64,000 nucleotides of DNA, from contig NZ_CP022464.2 of assembly GCF_002234575.2 (NCBI RefSeq), forward strand, positions 310,001 through 374,000, written 5' to 3'. Position 1 is the stretch's first letter. Every line of letters begins with the position of its first letter. The stretch comes from Enterocloster bolteae (lineage in GTDB: Bacteria > Bacillota > Clostridia > Lachnospirales > Lachnospiraceae). This document shows positions 41,809-50,939 of this stretch, one piece after another. Under the pieces are notes generated by a model that saw nothing but the letters and a program-made list of their open reading frames with translations, was not told the origin of the DNA and did not search any database. A program made the position numbers and the translations under genes.

Positions 41809-43644
41809 TTATAGATACATTTTCAGCCACCGAAGGATTTCGGTGTGATAACGGTCACGGGCCAGAGGTGTTCCCTTGCTTGCAAGGCTGTGGTTTTCTC
41901 CGGGGAATACACATAATCTGGCCGGCACGCCATGAATCTTTAGCGCGGTGAAGAGCATCTGTCCCTGAGAAAGATGGCTGCTGCGGTCGTTCTCACCGTG
42001 AAGCAGCAAAGTGGGCGTTTTCATGGAAGCGATGCGGCTGAGAGGAGAACGTTTCCACAGTTCCCCGGTTTGCTTAAAAGCACAGGCTTTCATCTGTTTT
42101 TCGGCAAAGGCAATGCCATGATCACTGGTGGATACCATAGAAACACAGTTGGAAATGACCCCATCACAGATTGCGGCTCCGAAGCGGTTACATTTTCCCG
42201 TGGCAGCCGCAGCCAGATAAGCTCCGTAGCCGGTGCCAATCACAGCCAGACGGCTGGGATCGATCTCAGGGCAGGCATCCAGAGCAGCGTCCAGGAAACG
42301 GATAAGACCGTTGCAGTCATCGTCTCCCAAGTGTCCGTCCAGCATGGAAAAATCTTTGCCATAGCCCATGCTGCCGGGCAGGTTGGCAAACAGCACAACA
42401 TAGCCGTTTTGGGCAAGCAGCTGCATACCAAAGTGGTACACTTTACCAAATGCCTGCTGAGGACCATCATGAAGAAATATAACCGCCGGGCAAGTCTTTT
42501 CCTCTGTTTCTTCCCGAAGAGCCCAGCCCTGAATACCATGGCAGGGAATTTCCACCATAGGGTAAAAAGGAAGCGTGTCATTACCGTGTAGGTGTGAAAT
42601 CATTTGTTCCCCATCCTCCAGGACGTAGACCTCCTGACAGGAGCCCCTGCGCAAACCAGCAAAAACAATCCGTCCTGCCCGAACGTCCAGCTGTTCAATA
42701 CTGCCTGGGTCAAGGGTCAGGCATAGCGGTTCGCCTGAGGCAGACAGTTTATAAATCTGGGAGGAGCCTTCCTTTGTGGCGGCAAAATAGAGAGCATCAC
42801 CATCTGCGCATAGAATTTTCCCCTGCAGGCCGATATCGGAAACAATGTAATTGCCAACCGCAATTCCGGAAACATACAGGGGATCAGCTTTGCCGGTGTC
42901 CAGGGAAACCTGTATCAGGGCGGGAGCAGAGTCTGTCTCACGCTCAATATCAAGAGCATAGATAAAAGCATAATTGCTGCCCAGGGCAAGATGTCTGATA
43001 TCACCGCAGTTCCTGCGGAGTAACCGGTCTTCTCCGGCCCAATAGCGGATCTCATTGACGATCCTCCCATGGTTCCCGAGGATATATCCGGCATAGGCCA
43101 GACCGTTTGAATGTGCTGATACAATACGGACATCCATCTCCTCAGGAGAAATACGTATAGGCTGGCCGCCGTAGGAACAAAGAAAAAGCTGACGCCGGAT
43201 TTTGGCACGGTATCCCTCGCCGTCCTCCCAAATGGGAAGTTCATCCAGGATTGTCCACGATCCATCCTCCTGAGCCTTTTCCTCGGTAATTGGGCGGCGG
43301 GCTGAGATGAGAAGCTGTCCCAAAACCCATCCTTCAATTCTGGCGTCAAAGGGGATGTTCCAGACGGTTCCTTCCGAACCGTCCTTCAGGGACAAAAGCG
43401 CGAATTGTGTACTATCTGCGCTGGGACGCCCAACCGCCAGTGCAGCATCATCTACCCAGGCAAAGCTGGTAATGCCGGACATCCCAATGGGATAAGACAC
43501 GGTAAAATCACTGACATACAGATGGGTTTCATAATTATTTTCTGCTTCACAGGGAGTGTGGACAAGGAACGCGCAGCGGCTTGTTCCGGGAGAGATCCGC
43601 AGATCCGATACGCTGTGCAGACTTAGTAGTTCAGGATGCTTCAT
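41809..43644 (-). CDS. S9-family prolyl-oligopeptidase-like protein lacking the catalytic serine
   Basis: Protein of 611 residues with an N-terminal beta-propeller (about 1-370) and a C-terminal alpha/beta-hydrolase domain (about 375-611). The hydrolase domain aligns with that of the adjacent S9 peptidase, but the nucleophile elbow reads VIGTGYGAY, where the neighbour has VTGGSYGGF; the serine codon is replaced by a glycine codon (residue 472, plus-strand 42229-42231). The Asp (LLLHGENDRSS) and His (FPGENHSLA) remain. It may be an inactive subunit or regulator, or the change may be a sequencing error. It overlaps the upstream S9 gene by four bases (ATGA). Confidence 0.82.
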   Translation of the reverse strand: MKHPELLSLHSVSDLRISPGTSRCAFLVHTPCEAENNYETHLYVSDFTVSYPIGMSGITSFAWVDDAALAVGRPSADSTQFALLSLKDGSEGTVWNIPFDARIEGWVLGQLLISARRPITEEKAQEDGSWTILDELPIWEDGEGYRAKIRRQLFLCSYGGQPIRISPEEMDVRIVSAHSNGLAYAGYILGNHGRIVNEIRYWAGEDRLLRRNCGDIRHLALGSNYAFIYALDIERETDSAPALIQVSLDTGKADPLYVSGIAVGNYIVSDIGLQGKILCADGDALYFAATKEGSSQIYKLSASGEPLCLTLDPGSIEQLDVRAGRIVFAGLRRGSCQEVYVLEDGEQMISHLHGNDTLPFYPMVEIPCHGIQGWALREETEEKTCPAVIFLHDGPQQAFGKVYHFGMQLLAQNGYVVLFANLPGSMGYGKDFSMLDGHLGDDDCNGLIRFLDAALDACPEIDPSRLAVIGTGYGAYLAAAATGKCNRFGAAICDGVISNCVSMVSTSDHGIAFAEKQMKACAFKQTGELWKRSPLSRIASMKTPTLLLHGENDRSSHLSQGQMLFTALKIHGVPARLCVFPGENHSLASKGTPLARDRYHTEILRWLKMYL

Positions 43645-45605
43645 TCCATACGTTCTCCTTTCAGGTATTTGTCCATCCAGTTTGTAATCTCTGCCAGGCG
43701 TTTCATGCGGCAGCGGGGCTTGCCGGCACGGGACAGTTCATGGTTTTCTCCATGGAACAGGCACATACGCACGGGTATGCCTGCCAGTATTGCTCCGGTA
43801 TAAACCGGCATCATTTCACTCAGAGGGCAGCGACGGTCTTCATCAGAATGGATAAAGAGCATAGGAGTTTTAATGTTCATAGCATATTTCCCAGGGGAAT
43901 GCTCCCAGGCGTTTTTGGCGTCATACAGCGGTGATGGGGGAAACTGCTCGCTGGTGACCCAGAAGCCGCTGTCACAGGCAGCATAATGCACCATCCAGTC
44001 ACCGATACTGCGCTGGCTAGCCGCTGCAGCAAACCGGTCTGTATGGCCTGCAATCCAATTGGTCAGGAAGCCTCCATAGGAGCCGCCGGTGACACCGACC
44101 CGGGTCCGGTCAATTTGGGGATATATGTCCAAAACATGGTCCGTAAATTGCATCAGGTCATCATAGTCCAGGGTTCCGTTGATGCCGGAGATTGTAGAAT
44201 AGGCATCCCCGTGGCCGTCGCTTCCCCTGGGATTACAGAAGAATACAAAGTAACCCTCATTGGCCCAGAGCTGCATCTCATGGTAGAAAACCATACCATA
44301 GCAGGCCTTGGGACCGCCATGGATGTCCAGAATAGCAGGGTAAGTACGGTTTACATCATAATTGGCAGGGGGAATCACCCAGCCGGTTATGGTCATATTA
44401 TCATGATTTTTAAAGTAGCAGGGAACGGGCGGGCAAATCCTGTGGCTGTCTGCATAGTCCCGGTTGAAATTTGTAAGTCTGGTTTCCTGACCCGTGACCA
44501 GATTAAGCGTATACAGCTCCTGCAGGCCCATGTCCCGCATTCCTACGAAAACAGCTTTATCACCCTTTATGTCAAAGCAGTCTATGGATCCTTCCCGGCG
44601 GCTGATTTGGCGGAAGCTGCCGTCGGATGTCACCTGAAACAGGTGACTGGATTCAAAATGTGCGGAGGTGAAGTATATGCTGTCTCCAGAGCACAGACTG
44701 GTGGTGCCGGTTCCATAGCGGCAGTCGGAGCCGATGCCCAGCCCGCCTATATAATGGTCAGGATAGCAAAGCTCAGAAACTTCATTGCTGGAAAGGTTAA
44801 GTGTATAGAAGATGGGATTTTCATTGCTGTCATGGTTTCCTTTTGTACCGGCAAACAGCAGATTCTGGCCTGTCATGGCGGCATAGTAAATCCGGTAGAT
44901 ATTGGGCTTCACAACAATGCTGCCAGTTTCGGCGGGAATGTCATACAGATAGACGCTTCCTCTGATTCCGCGGACATCTGTATATTCATGTCCATGACAT
45001 ACAATTTTTTGTTCCTTCATGCACAGAGTGTAGCCCATTGTTTCAAAGCGGGGAGGCGTAATCTGCCGGAGAGAGCCAGTGAACTGGTTAAACAAATACA
45101 GGCTGTTGCGGCTGCCGGAGGTGTATCCCACACCGTTGAAATGGGCAGGAAGTTCCTCCAGAACCACACAGATTTTTTCCGTCAGCAGTCCCTTGGCTTC
45201 TTCATTTACAAAGCTGGCAGCTTCCACAAGCCATAGAGCATCCGTTACGGGCTGAATAGCCTTGACCCGTATGGGTATGCTAAAGGCCGGGCTGAGGCTG
45301 CCTTCAGGATTCACTTTAGTAAAGTGGGTTTCGGCGTCGGGCGTGGCATAGAGAAGCGAGCCGTCCGGTGCCCAGCAGAAAACCTGTTTTTTATTGCCGG
45401 AGGTCACCTGAATGGTACGGCTGCGGCTTAAATCATATATCCAAAGATTAGAATCATATCCATCCTGGGTCCGGCTGCACTGATGAGTCATGAATGCAGC
45501 GCGTGTTCCATCCAGAGAAAGAGACGGGTTGGAAAGGCTTTTAAAATGCAGAAGATCGGTAAGCCTTACAGGAATGGAATGATTTTCAGTAGTTTTGTTA
45601 GTCAT
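43641..45605 (-). CDS. S9-family peptidase (acylaminoacyl/prolyl oligopeptidase type)
   Basis: Cytoplasmic serine peptidase of 654 residues. An N-terminal beta-propeller (about 15-390) limits access to small peptides. The C-terminal hydrolase domain has an intact catalytic triad: Ser509 in VTGGSYGGFLTN, Asp in FIHSDEDRRC and His in FHGENHELS. There is no signal peptide. The start is supported by AGGAGG near 45612-45617 (complement). Its stop overlaps the start of a catalytically altered paralogue, so the two are made together. Confidence 0.92.
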   Translation of the reverse strand: MTNKTTENHSIPVRLTDLLHFKSLSNPSLSLDGTRAAFMTHQCSRTQDGYDSNLWIYDLSRSRTIQVTSGNKKQVFCWAPDGSLLYATPDAETHFTKVNPEGSLSPAFSIPIRVKAIQPVTDALWLVEAASFVNEEAKGLLTEKICVVLEELPAHFNGVGYTSGSRNSLYLFNQFTGSLRQITPPRFETMGYTLCMKEQKIVCHGHEYTDVRGIRGSVYLYDIPAETGSIVVKPNIYRIYYAAMTGQNLLFAGTKGNHDSNENPIFYTLNLSSNEVSELCYPDHYIGGLGIGSDCRYGTGTTSLCSGDSIYFTSAHFESSHLFQVTSDGSFRQISRREGSIDCFDIKGDKAVFVGMRDMGLQELYTLNLVTGQETRLTNFNRDYADSHRICPPVPCYFKNHDNMTITGWVIPPANYDVNRTYPAILDIHGGPKACYGMVFYHEMQLWANEGYFVFFCNPRGSDGHGDAYSTISGINGTLDYDDLMQFTDHVLDIYPQIDRTRVGVTGGSYGGFLTNWIAGHTDRFAAAASQRSIGDWMVHYAACDSGFWVTSEQFPPSPLYDAKNAWEHSPGKYAMNIKTPMLFIHSDEDRRCPLSEMMPVYTGAILAGIPVRMCLFHGENHELSRAGKPRCRMKRLAEITNWMDKYLKGERME

Positions 45606-45638
45606 GAAAAACCTCCTCTATTGCGCAATAGAAAAAGG

Positions 45639-45665
45639 CGGTTTTGATATATGGCATCAAAACCG
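45639..45665 (-). terminator. Terminator after the TPR gene
   Basis: CGGTTTTGAT (45639-45648) pairs perfectly with ATCAAAACCG (45656-45665); on the minus strand the stem is followed by CCTTTTTC. It separates the TPR gene from the S9 operon. Confidence 0.7.
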
Positions 45666-45755
45666 ACCTTTGGTATAGAGCTGTGTTATTTCCCAAAACA
45701 GCGGTTTCCCGGCCAATGCCGGAGCAGATTCTTAAGTCTTACCAGAAAGATAATA

Positions 45756-46559
45756 TTAAGCGTTGCTGCGCGCCTTCTTATCAACCATTGCAGCCAGGTA
45801 GCCAAAGACCATCCACCATTCAGGCCCGGCTTCATCCAGAATACGGTCAATAACACGGTTGGAATTATCCAGATCTCCGGTAATATAGTAATAGTTGGAG
45901 ATGGCATACAGGCGGGTAAACTTATCCTTGCAGTCAGGCATATTACACTGAGCCTCGGTATCCTCAGGAGAAACCCAGCCCTTGAACATACGAAGCGTAC
46001 TGAAGTAGGCTTCGCGGCTTGCCTCAAATTTCATATCCTTGGTGATAAACGCCAAAATACCTTCTGCTTCCTCCTTACGGTCCAGGCGCATGAGAGTAGA
46101 CCAGTACCATCCAGTGGTCGTTATAATGTCGTCTCCGCGGGCCAGGCTGTAGCAGGTTTTGTAGGCGTCCGCCGCCTTTTCATATTCGCCCAGCAGATAA
46201 TGGGACAGCGCCAGCAGATACCAGGCCTCCCAGATTTCGTGGATATCAACCGTGTTGGGAACCAGCCGGGTAGACATAATAAAGTCAGAGCAGGCTTCCT
46301 GGAATTCCCAACAGGACAGGTGGCGGTGTGCGCGGTTGCGGTATCCCAGCCAGTTGAATGGATCCAGGCAAAGGGCCTTGGAGTAGGATTCAACCGCTTC
46401 CCGCATCAGGTTCTGCTCTACTAAGGCCAGACCCCGTTTGATCCAAAGCTCTGCATTCTCAGGATCCTTAGCCAGCTGCTTGTTTAGTTCCAGGACCTTT
46501 TCAGACAGTTCAATGTTGGTTCGTACTGGATTTGCTACTTGATTCTCACTGCGTACCAT
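45756..46559 (-). CDS. Tetratricopeptide-repeat protein
   Basis: Cytoplasmic helical protein of about 267 residues built of TPR-like repeats: AELWIKRGLALVEQNLMREAV (part) and LDPFNWLGYRNRAHRHLSC, then WYLLALSHYLLGEYEKAADAY. It probably mediates protein contacts; no enzymatic domain is visible. The start at 46559 was chosen because AGGAGG lies nine bases before it; ATG 46568 abuts the same site. A terminator follows, so co-transcription with the S9 genes would be partial. Confidence 0.78.
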   Translation of the reverse strand: MVRSENQVANPVRTNIELSEKVLELNKQLAKDPENAELWIKRGLALVEQNLMREAVESYSKALCLDPFNWLGYRNRAHRHLSCWEFQEACSDFIMSTRLVPNTVDIHEIWEAWYLLALSHYLLGEYEKAADAYKTCYSLARGDDIITTTGWYWSTLMRLDRKEEAEGILAFITKDMKFEASREAYFSTLRMFKGWVSPEDTEAQCNMPDCKDKFTRLYAISNYYYITGDLDNSNRVIDRILDEAGPEWWMVFGYLAAMVDKKARSNA

Positions 46560-46688
46560 ATGATTCATCCTCCTAATGATAAACTGATAATTATAAAATA
46601 TCATGACTATATTTTACCTTGCGTTCTATGGAAGATGAACGGAAAATCTTTTGGTATCGTTTAATATTTTACAAAATACCTGAAAATA

Positions 46689-46728
46689 GAAACTGGCACT
46701 GTATCCGGAAAGATACAGTGCCAGTTTC
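46689..46728 (-). terminator. Terminator after the two-component operon
   Basis: A perfect 17-base stem (46689-46705 with 46712-46728, GAAACTGGCACTGTATC) closes a six-base loop; on the minus strand TATTTTC follows. It ends the response-regulator transcript. Confidence 0.88.
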
Positions 46729-46734
46729 GAAGTG

Positions 46735-47847
46735 CTACATTCGGTGGGGAATTGAGGAGGATTGGGCTCTGAATTGGGATGGGGTGATTCCTTCCGTTTT
46801 ACGGAAGACCTGCGAAAAGTATTTCTCGTCGTCATATCCTATACAGTAGGCGATTTCGTAGACCTTCATGGTCGTGCCGCATAAAAGCTCCTTAGCCTTC
46901 TGGATTCTTACAGACTGTATATAGTTGACAAAGGTGGTTCCCAGAATCCTGGAAAACAGACTGCTCAGATAGGGGGACGAGAGCTCAATTTCATTCGCAA
47001 CGCTGTCCAGAGACAGATTTTCGTTATAGTGAGCCTGTATATACTGAATCGCCTTGTTTACATAAACACGGGAAACATCTCCGGACTCAAGCAGCGAGAT
47101 AGCATCCAGCACAATGGATGTGAGTGTCTGGTGGATTTCCCGGGAGCTATCACTGCCAGAGCTATCCCGGTTCTCAAAATATGGAGCTGAGAAACAGCTT
47201 CCGCGTTCCAGCAGGAACCGGCAGACCTCTACATAAAGGATAATCGCACAATTCAGACGGCTTTCAGTATCGCCGTTTAATTCACACAGACAGTTCCAGA
47301 AACAGTCAAGCTCCCCTAGAACACTTTCTTTTGTACCCACTTTCAGGCACTCTAACAGGCGGTGTTCTTCGCGGGAAGGGTAGTGAAGCAGGGAGAAGTC
47401 AATGGCATTGCCGGCCAGTGACTTTTTTTTACTGTCAGGGGACGGGGTATCCGGGTAACTGCTGCGGATAAGCTCCAGGTGCCTGATGGATTTTTGGATT
47501 GCCATAATCACATCGTCAGGGCGGAATGGCTTTAATAAATATTCTACCGCTGCCAGGCTGACCGCCCTTCTGGCAAATTCAAAGTCGTCGTATCCGCTCA
47601 TTATAATAAAGGCAGGAGAAATCAAATCCTCTGAACGGATCTTCTCGAGAACATCAAGGCCAGTCATTCCGGGCATCTGGATATCGATCAAAACAATATC
47701 CGGGCGTAAAGAGTTGATAAGATCATAGGCGGCGAAACCATCCGAGGCCTCTCCGACCACTGTGATTCCATAGGTATCCCAGTCAATGAAATTGACCATA
47801 ATCTGCCGGGTTTCCTCTTCATCGTCAATAATCGCCAATCTAAGCAT
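46735..47847 (-). CDS. YesN-type response regulator (REC and AraC domains)
   Basis: Response regulator of about 370 residues. The N-terminal receiver (about 1-120) has the acidic pair IIDDEEETRQ and the phosphorylated Asp in DIVLIDIQMPGMTGLDV (about 54). A middle region links to the C-terminal AraC-type DNA-binding domain (LSLDSVANEIELSSPYLSSL, then VYEIAYCIGYDDEKYFSQVF). ATG 47847 follows AAAGGAG and overlaps the kinase gene by eight bases; ATG 47865 is inside it. With the YesM-like kinase it likely controls the divergent importer operon at 49927. Confidence 0.92.
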   Translation of the reverse strand: MLRLAIIDDEEETRQIMVNFIDWDTYGITVVGEASDGFAAYDLINSLRPDIVLIDIQMPGMTGLDVLEKIRSEDLISPAFIIMSGYDDFEFARRAVSLAAVEYLLKPFRPDDVIMAIQKSIRHLELIRSSYPDTPSPDSKKKSLAGNAIDFSLLHYPSREEHRLLECLKVGTKESVLGELDCFWNCLCELNGDTESRLNCAIILYVEVCRFLLERGSCFSAPYFENRDSSGSDSSREIHQTLTSIVLDAISLLESGDVSRVYVNKAIQYIQAHYNENLSLDSVANEIELSSPYLSSLFSRILGTTFVNYIQSVRIQKAKELLCGTTMKVYEIAYCIGYDDEKYFSQVFRKTEGITPSQFRAQSSSIPHRM

Positions 47848-49675
47848 TGGAGGTACTCCTTTCATCTATCTCTTTTACAGGAAGAATAATTTCAATGGAT
47901 GTCCCCTGTTCACTGTGAATGCGGAAAGTGAAATCGCTTCCATATACCAGTGTAAGACGGTCATAAATGTTTTTAACCGCAAAGCGGTTGCTTTTATTTG
48001 GTCTTTGACCCTGTTCCGCCGCAGCCGGGATTACCTCGCTGGGTAAGTACCGGAGAATTTCCGGGGGAATTCCGCACCCATTATCCTGAATCATAAAGTG
48101 TAACGATTTTCCATCCTCTGACAGGGCAACAGACAGGGAAATGACCAGATTGAGGGAAGAATCCTTTGCCATGCCATGAACGATGGAGTTCTCAACCAGA
48201 GGCTGAAGAATCAGTTTTGGAATCTGGCGGTCAAGGACATCCTCATCAAAATCAATATGATAGTCAATTTTTTTGCCCAGCCGGTATTTCTGCAGGGATA
48301 AATAGTAGCTGACCAGATCAAGTTCCTGCTTCACTGAAATAATGCTCCTGCCGCGGCTCAGACTGATCCGGAATACCTGTGCCATGGAATAGGCAATATC
48401 AGCGATTTCCTTGTTTCCGCTTTTGAGGGCCTGCCACTGAATCGCATTGAGCATATTGTAGAGAAAGTGTGGATTAATTTGCGCCTGCATCAGGGCAAGC
48501 TCTGCATCCTTATTTTTTAAACGCAAGTCATATTCCGATATCCTAAGACGCTCGTTATCCAAAACCATATCATTAAAAGCTTTTCCCAGAAGGCCAATCT
48601 CATCCGTATATTTAAACTGAACTTTTACATTCTGCTGCCCCTCTGCAAATTGCTGGATGGATTTTGTCAGGCTTACCAGGGGTTTCGTGATCATTTTGGA
48701 AACCAGTATAATTGATGGGAACAGACTGAGAATATACAGAAACAATCCGGCTAATATATAGCTGTACACCACATCAATCCCAAAAGCAAACGGAGTATGA
48801 CGGTAGAGGAAAAACGCCACAAAATCAGTGGAAGGAATGGCCTGGTAACTGACTCTGTACTTGCCGCTGCTTAAATCAGCCGTATAAAGGCCTGCATCGC
48901 TGCCAAAGGAGTTGTTGGATAACAGACGGATATCGTCCTCATTCAGATCAATATTGGAACGGTTATAGACCACCTGGTTGCTTGAGTTGACAATTGCCAG
49001 GTTTTCAGACAGCTGCTTTGCGGTTTCGTCGAAGCCAAGCAGGGAACGGGAGTCAATGGTAACAGCTACGGCTCCGATCATATGGACATCGTTGCTGTCC
49101 CGGACTGCTCTCCACAGACACAGCTTGGGAGAAAAATCGTACTTCATAAAATCACTGTTATTGTGGTCAATATAGTCCCATACATAGGTGGCCTGTCCTG
49201 ATGCCAGCTTCTGAAAGGCATCATTATTTTTTTGATTGATTGGCGCCCGGGAGGTATCCTTTGTAGTATAATAGACAGCCTCGCCTTCGGCATTGTAGAA
49301 CACAGTGCTGAGAATGATGATTGTGGGGGTTTTGAACCTGGACTCGTCCAGGACGGTTGCAACAGGAAGACCGGAATTGCTGGTATCCATCATATTCTTG
49401 ATATCAGGAGACAGAGCATAGTAGTCTGCTACGCCAATCATATACTGCTGGCGGCTGTTAATCATAAGAATCGCAACCCTCAGCAATTTGGAGTGCTCCT
49501 CAGACAGCCGCTGTTCAGAAGCGCGCCCAACAATGCCAAAAAGGAATAAAGAGAGAAATAAAAATAGAATGATTACGATTAAATAAATAAAAACGCTGAT
49601 TTTTACGGTCAGACTTTGATTCATAAGCCGTTCCATGACGGACCGGCTTTTTTGTTTTATAAACCCCTTTTTCAT
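47840..49675 (-). CDS. YesM-type sensor histidine kinase
   Basis: Membrane sensor of 611 residues. An N-terminal basic segment and helix (about 22-47) lead to an extracytoplasmic sensor of about 260 residues (Cache-like by position), a second helix (about 300-325), a HAMP region (about 325-378), the His_kinase domain with the phosphorylated His in INPHFLYNMLNAIQWQA (about 405-421) and an HATPase domain (IPKLILQPLVENSIVHGM, then DNGCGIPPEI). The C-terminus overlaps the response-regulator gene. Its ligand is likely an extracellular nutrient. Confidence 0.92.
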   Translation of the reverse strand: MKKGFIKQKSRSVMERLMNQSLTVKISVFIYLIVIILFLFLSLFLFGIVGRASEQRLSEEHSKLLRVAILMINSRQQYMIGVADYYALSPDIKNMMDTSNSGLPVATVLDESRFKTPTIIILSTVFYNAEGEAVYYTTKDTSRAPINQKNNDAFQKLASGQATYVWDYIDHNNSDFMKYDFSPKLCLWRAVRDSNDVHMIGAVAVTIDSRSLLGFDETAKQLSENLAIVNSSNQVVYNRSNIDLNEDDIRLLSNNSFGSDAGLYTADLSSGKYRVSYQAIPSTDFVAFFLYRHTPFAFGIDVVYSYILAGLFLYILSLFPSIILVSKMITKPLVSLTKSIQQFAEGQQNVKVQFKYTDEIGLLGKAFNDMVLDNERLRISEYDLRLKNKDAELALMQAQINPHFLYNMLNAIQWQALKSGNKEIADIAYSMAQVFRISLSRGRSIISVKQELDLVSYYLSLQKYRLGKKIDYHIDFDEDVLDRQIPKLILQPLVENSIVHGMAKDSSLNLVISLSVALSEDGKSLHFMIQDNGCGIPPEILRYLPSEVIPAAAEQGQRPNKSNRFAVKNIYDRLTLVYGSDFTFRIHSEQGTSIEIILPVKEIDERSTSNA

Positions 49676-49845
49676 ATAGCCTTCATCCTGTTATCGTATG
49701 AGTCTGTTCAATCGTTTTAAGCTGCTGGCGTTCAGCGCTCAGTTGTCTGAACTGCTTTTAGACATTATATATCATATCCATGTTTTTTTGAATAGGAAAT
49801 AAAAATATTCAACCAAATCTTAAAATCGTAAGTTTAACTTGTTAT

Positions 49846-49894
49846 TGTTATAATTTACAATTAGGTTGCATCAATGATACGAACATTAATGCAA
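49846..49894 (+). promoter_or_regulatory. Promoter and dyad operator before importer operon 2
   Basis: TGTTATAAT (49846-49854) is an extended -10 box. From 49866, TTGCATCAATG pairs with CATTAATGCAA (ending 49894) at ten of eleven positions around seven bases, just after the expected transcription start. It is a candidate site for the divergent YesN-like regulator or a leader hairpin. Confidence 0.55.
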
Positions 49895-49926
49895 TATTGT
49901 TAACAGCTTAAAGGGGGTGAAGATTT

Positions 49927-50898
49927 GTGCTAAAATATATTTTTAAGCGTATTTTGATGATGATTCCGGTTCTTCTGGGTGTTTTGTTCCTGGTGTTCAC
50001 CATGAACGAGATTTCTCCCGGCGATCCGGCGGCAATGATTGCCGGCGACGCAGCTTCCGTGGAAGTTGTGGAGCAGATTCGTGAAGATCTGGGACTGAAC
50101 AAGCCGCTGCCGGTCCGATTTTTTAATTATACTAAAAATCTCGTACTCCATGGCGACCTGGGTACATCCTACAAGACAAAACGTCCTGTTTTGGATGAAG
50201 TTATGGATCGGCTGCCTACAACCATACTTTTGTCATTAACCAGCGCGGCATTTGCGGTGTTTCTCTCCATTCCGATTGGAATTATCTCCGCCATCAAGCA
50301 GAACACCTGGATCGACAATCTGCTGATGGTACTGGCTCTGATTGGTGTGGCAATGCCGGCATTCTGGCAGGGCTTGATGACCATAATACTGTTCTCCGTT
50401 AAGCTGGGATGGTTTCCAAGCTATGGATTTACAACACCGGCTCACTGGTTCATGCCGGTTCTGACCATCGGCACCGGCGCTATGGCGTCTTTGGTCAGGA
50501 TTACCCGTTCCAGTATGCTGGAGGTTATCCGTCAGGACTACATACGGACTGCCAGGGCAAAAGGCCAGACCGAACGGAAAGTCATTATTTCCCATGCATT
50601 AAGAAACTCAATGATCCCAATTATCACAGCGATTGCCATTCAGCTGGGCAGTATGCTGGGCGGAGCAATTGTGACAGAAACTGTCTTTGCGATTCCAGGC
50701 ATAGGGATGCTGATGATTCAGTCCATTAAAGCCCGCGATTACCCCACCATTCAGGGAGCTGTGGTTGTAATTGCTGTTATGTTCAGTCTTTTGAACCTGG
50801 TGGTAGACATTATATACACCTTTGTGGATCCCAGACTGAAATCCATTTACCAGACCAAAAGAAAAGTTAAACACTTTATTGCCAAAAGTGAGACATAA
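49927..50898 (+). CDS. Dipeptide ABC transporter permease, DppB type (operon 2)
   Basis: Permease of 323 residues with about six helices. It begins MLKYIFKRILMMIPVLLGV and carries SPGDPAAMIAGDAASVE in the first loop and the EAA loop DYIRTARAKGQTERKVIIS (about 205-223). The start is GTG 49927 behind AAAGGGGGTGA. Gene order differs from operon 1, since the binding protein here comes last. It forms the channel with the DppC-type protein. Confidence 0.92.
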   Translation: MLKYIFKRILMMIPVLLGVLFLVFTMNEISPGDPAAMIAGDAASVEVVEQIREDLGLNKPLPVRFFNYTKNLVLHGDLGTSYKTKRPVLDEVMDRLPTTILLSLTSAAFAVFLSIPIGIISAIKQNTWIDNLLMVLALIGVAMPAFWQGLMTIILFSVKLGWFPSYGFTTPAHWFMPVLTIGTGAMASLVRITRSSMLEVIRQDYIRTARAKGQTERKVIISHALRNSMIPIITAIAIQLGSMLGGAIVTETVFAIPGIGMLMIQSIKARDYPTIQGAVVVIAVMFSLLNLVVDIIYTFVDPRLKSIYQTKRKVKHFIAKSET

Positions 50899-50939
50899 CA
50901 GGTTTCTGGTAAAAACACACGCAAAGGAAGGTCTGATTT

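Noticed and set aside
43986..45236. Plus-strand frame of 416 codons opposite an S9 peptidase
   Set aside because: It is antisense to an intact triad-bearing enzyme, with no start signals.
45620..45629. ATTGCGCAAT palindrome before the S9 operon as an operator
   Set aside because: It is only ten bases with no second copy or positioned promoter, so it is not distinguishable from chance.
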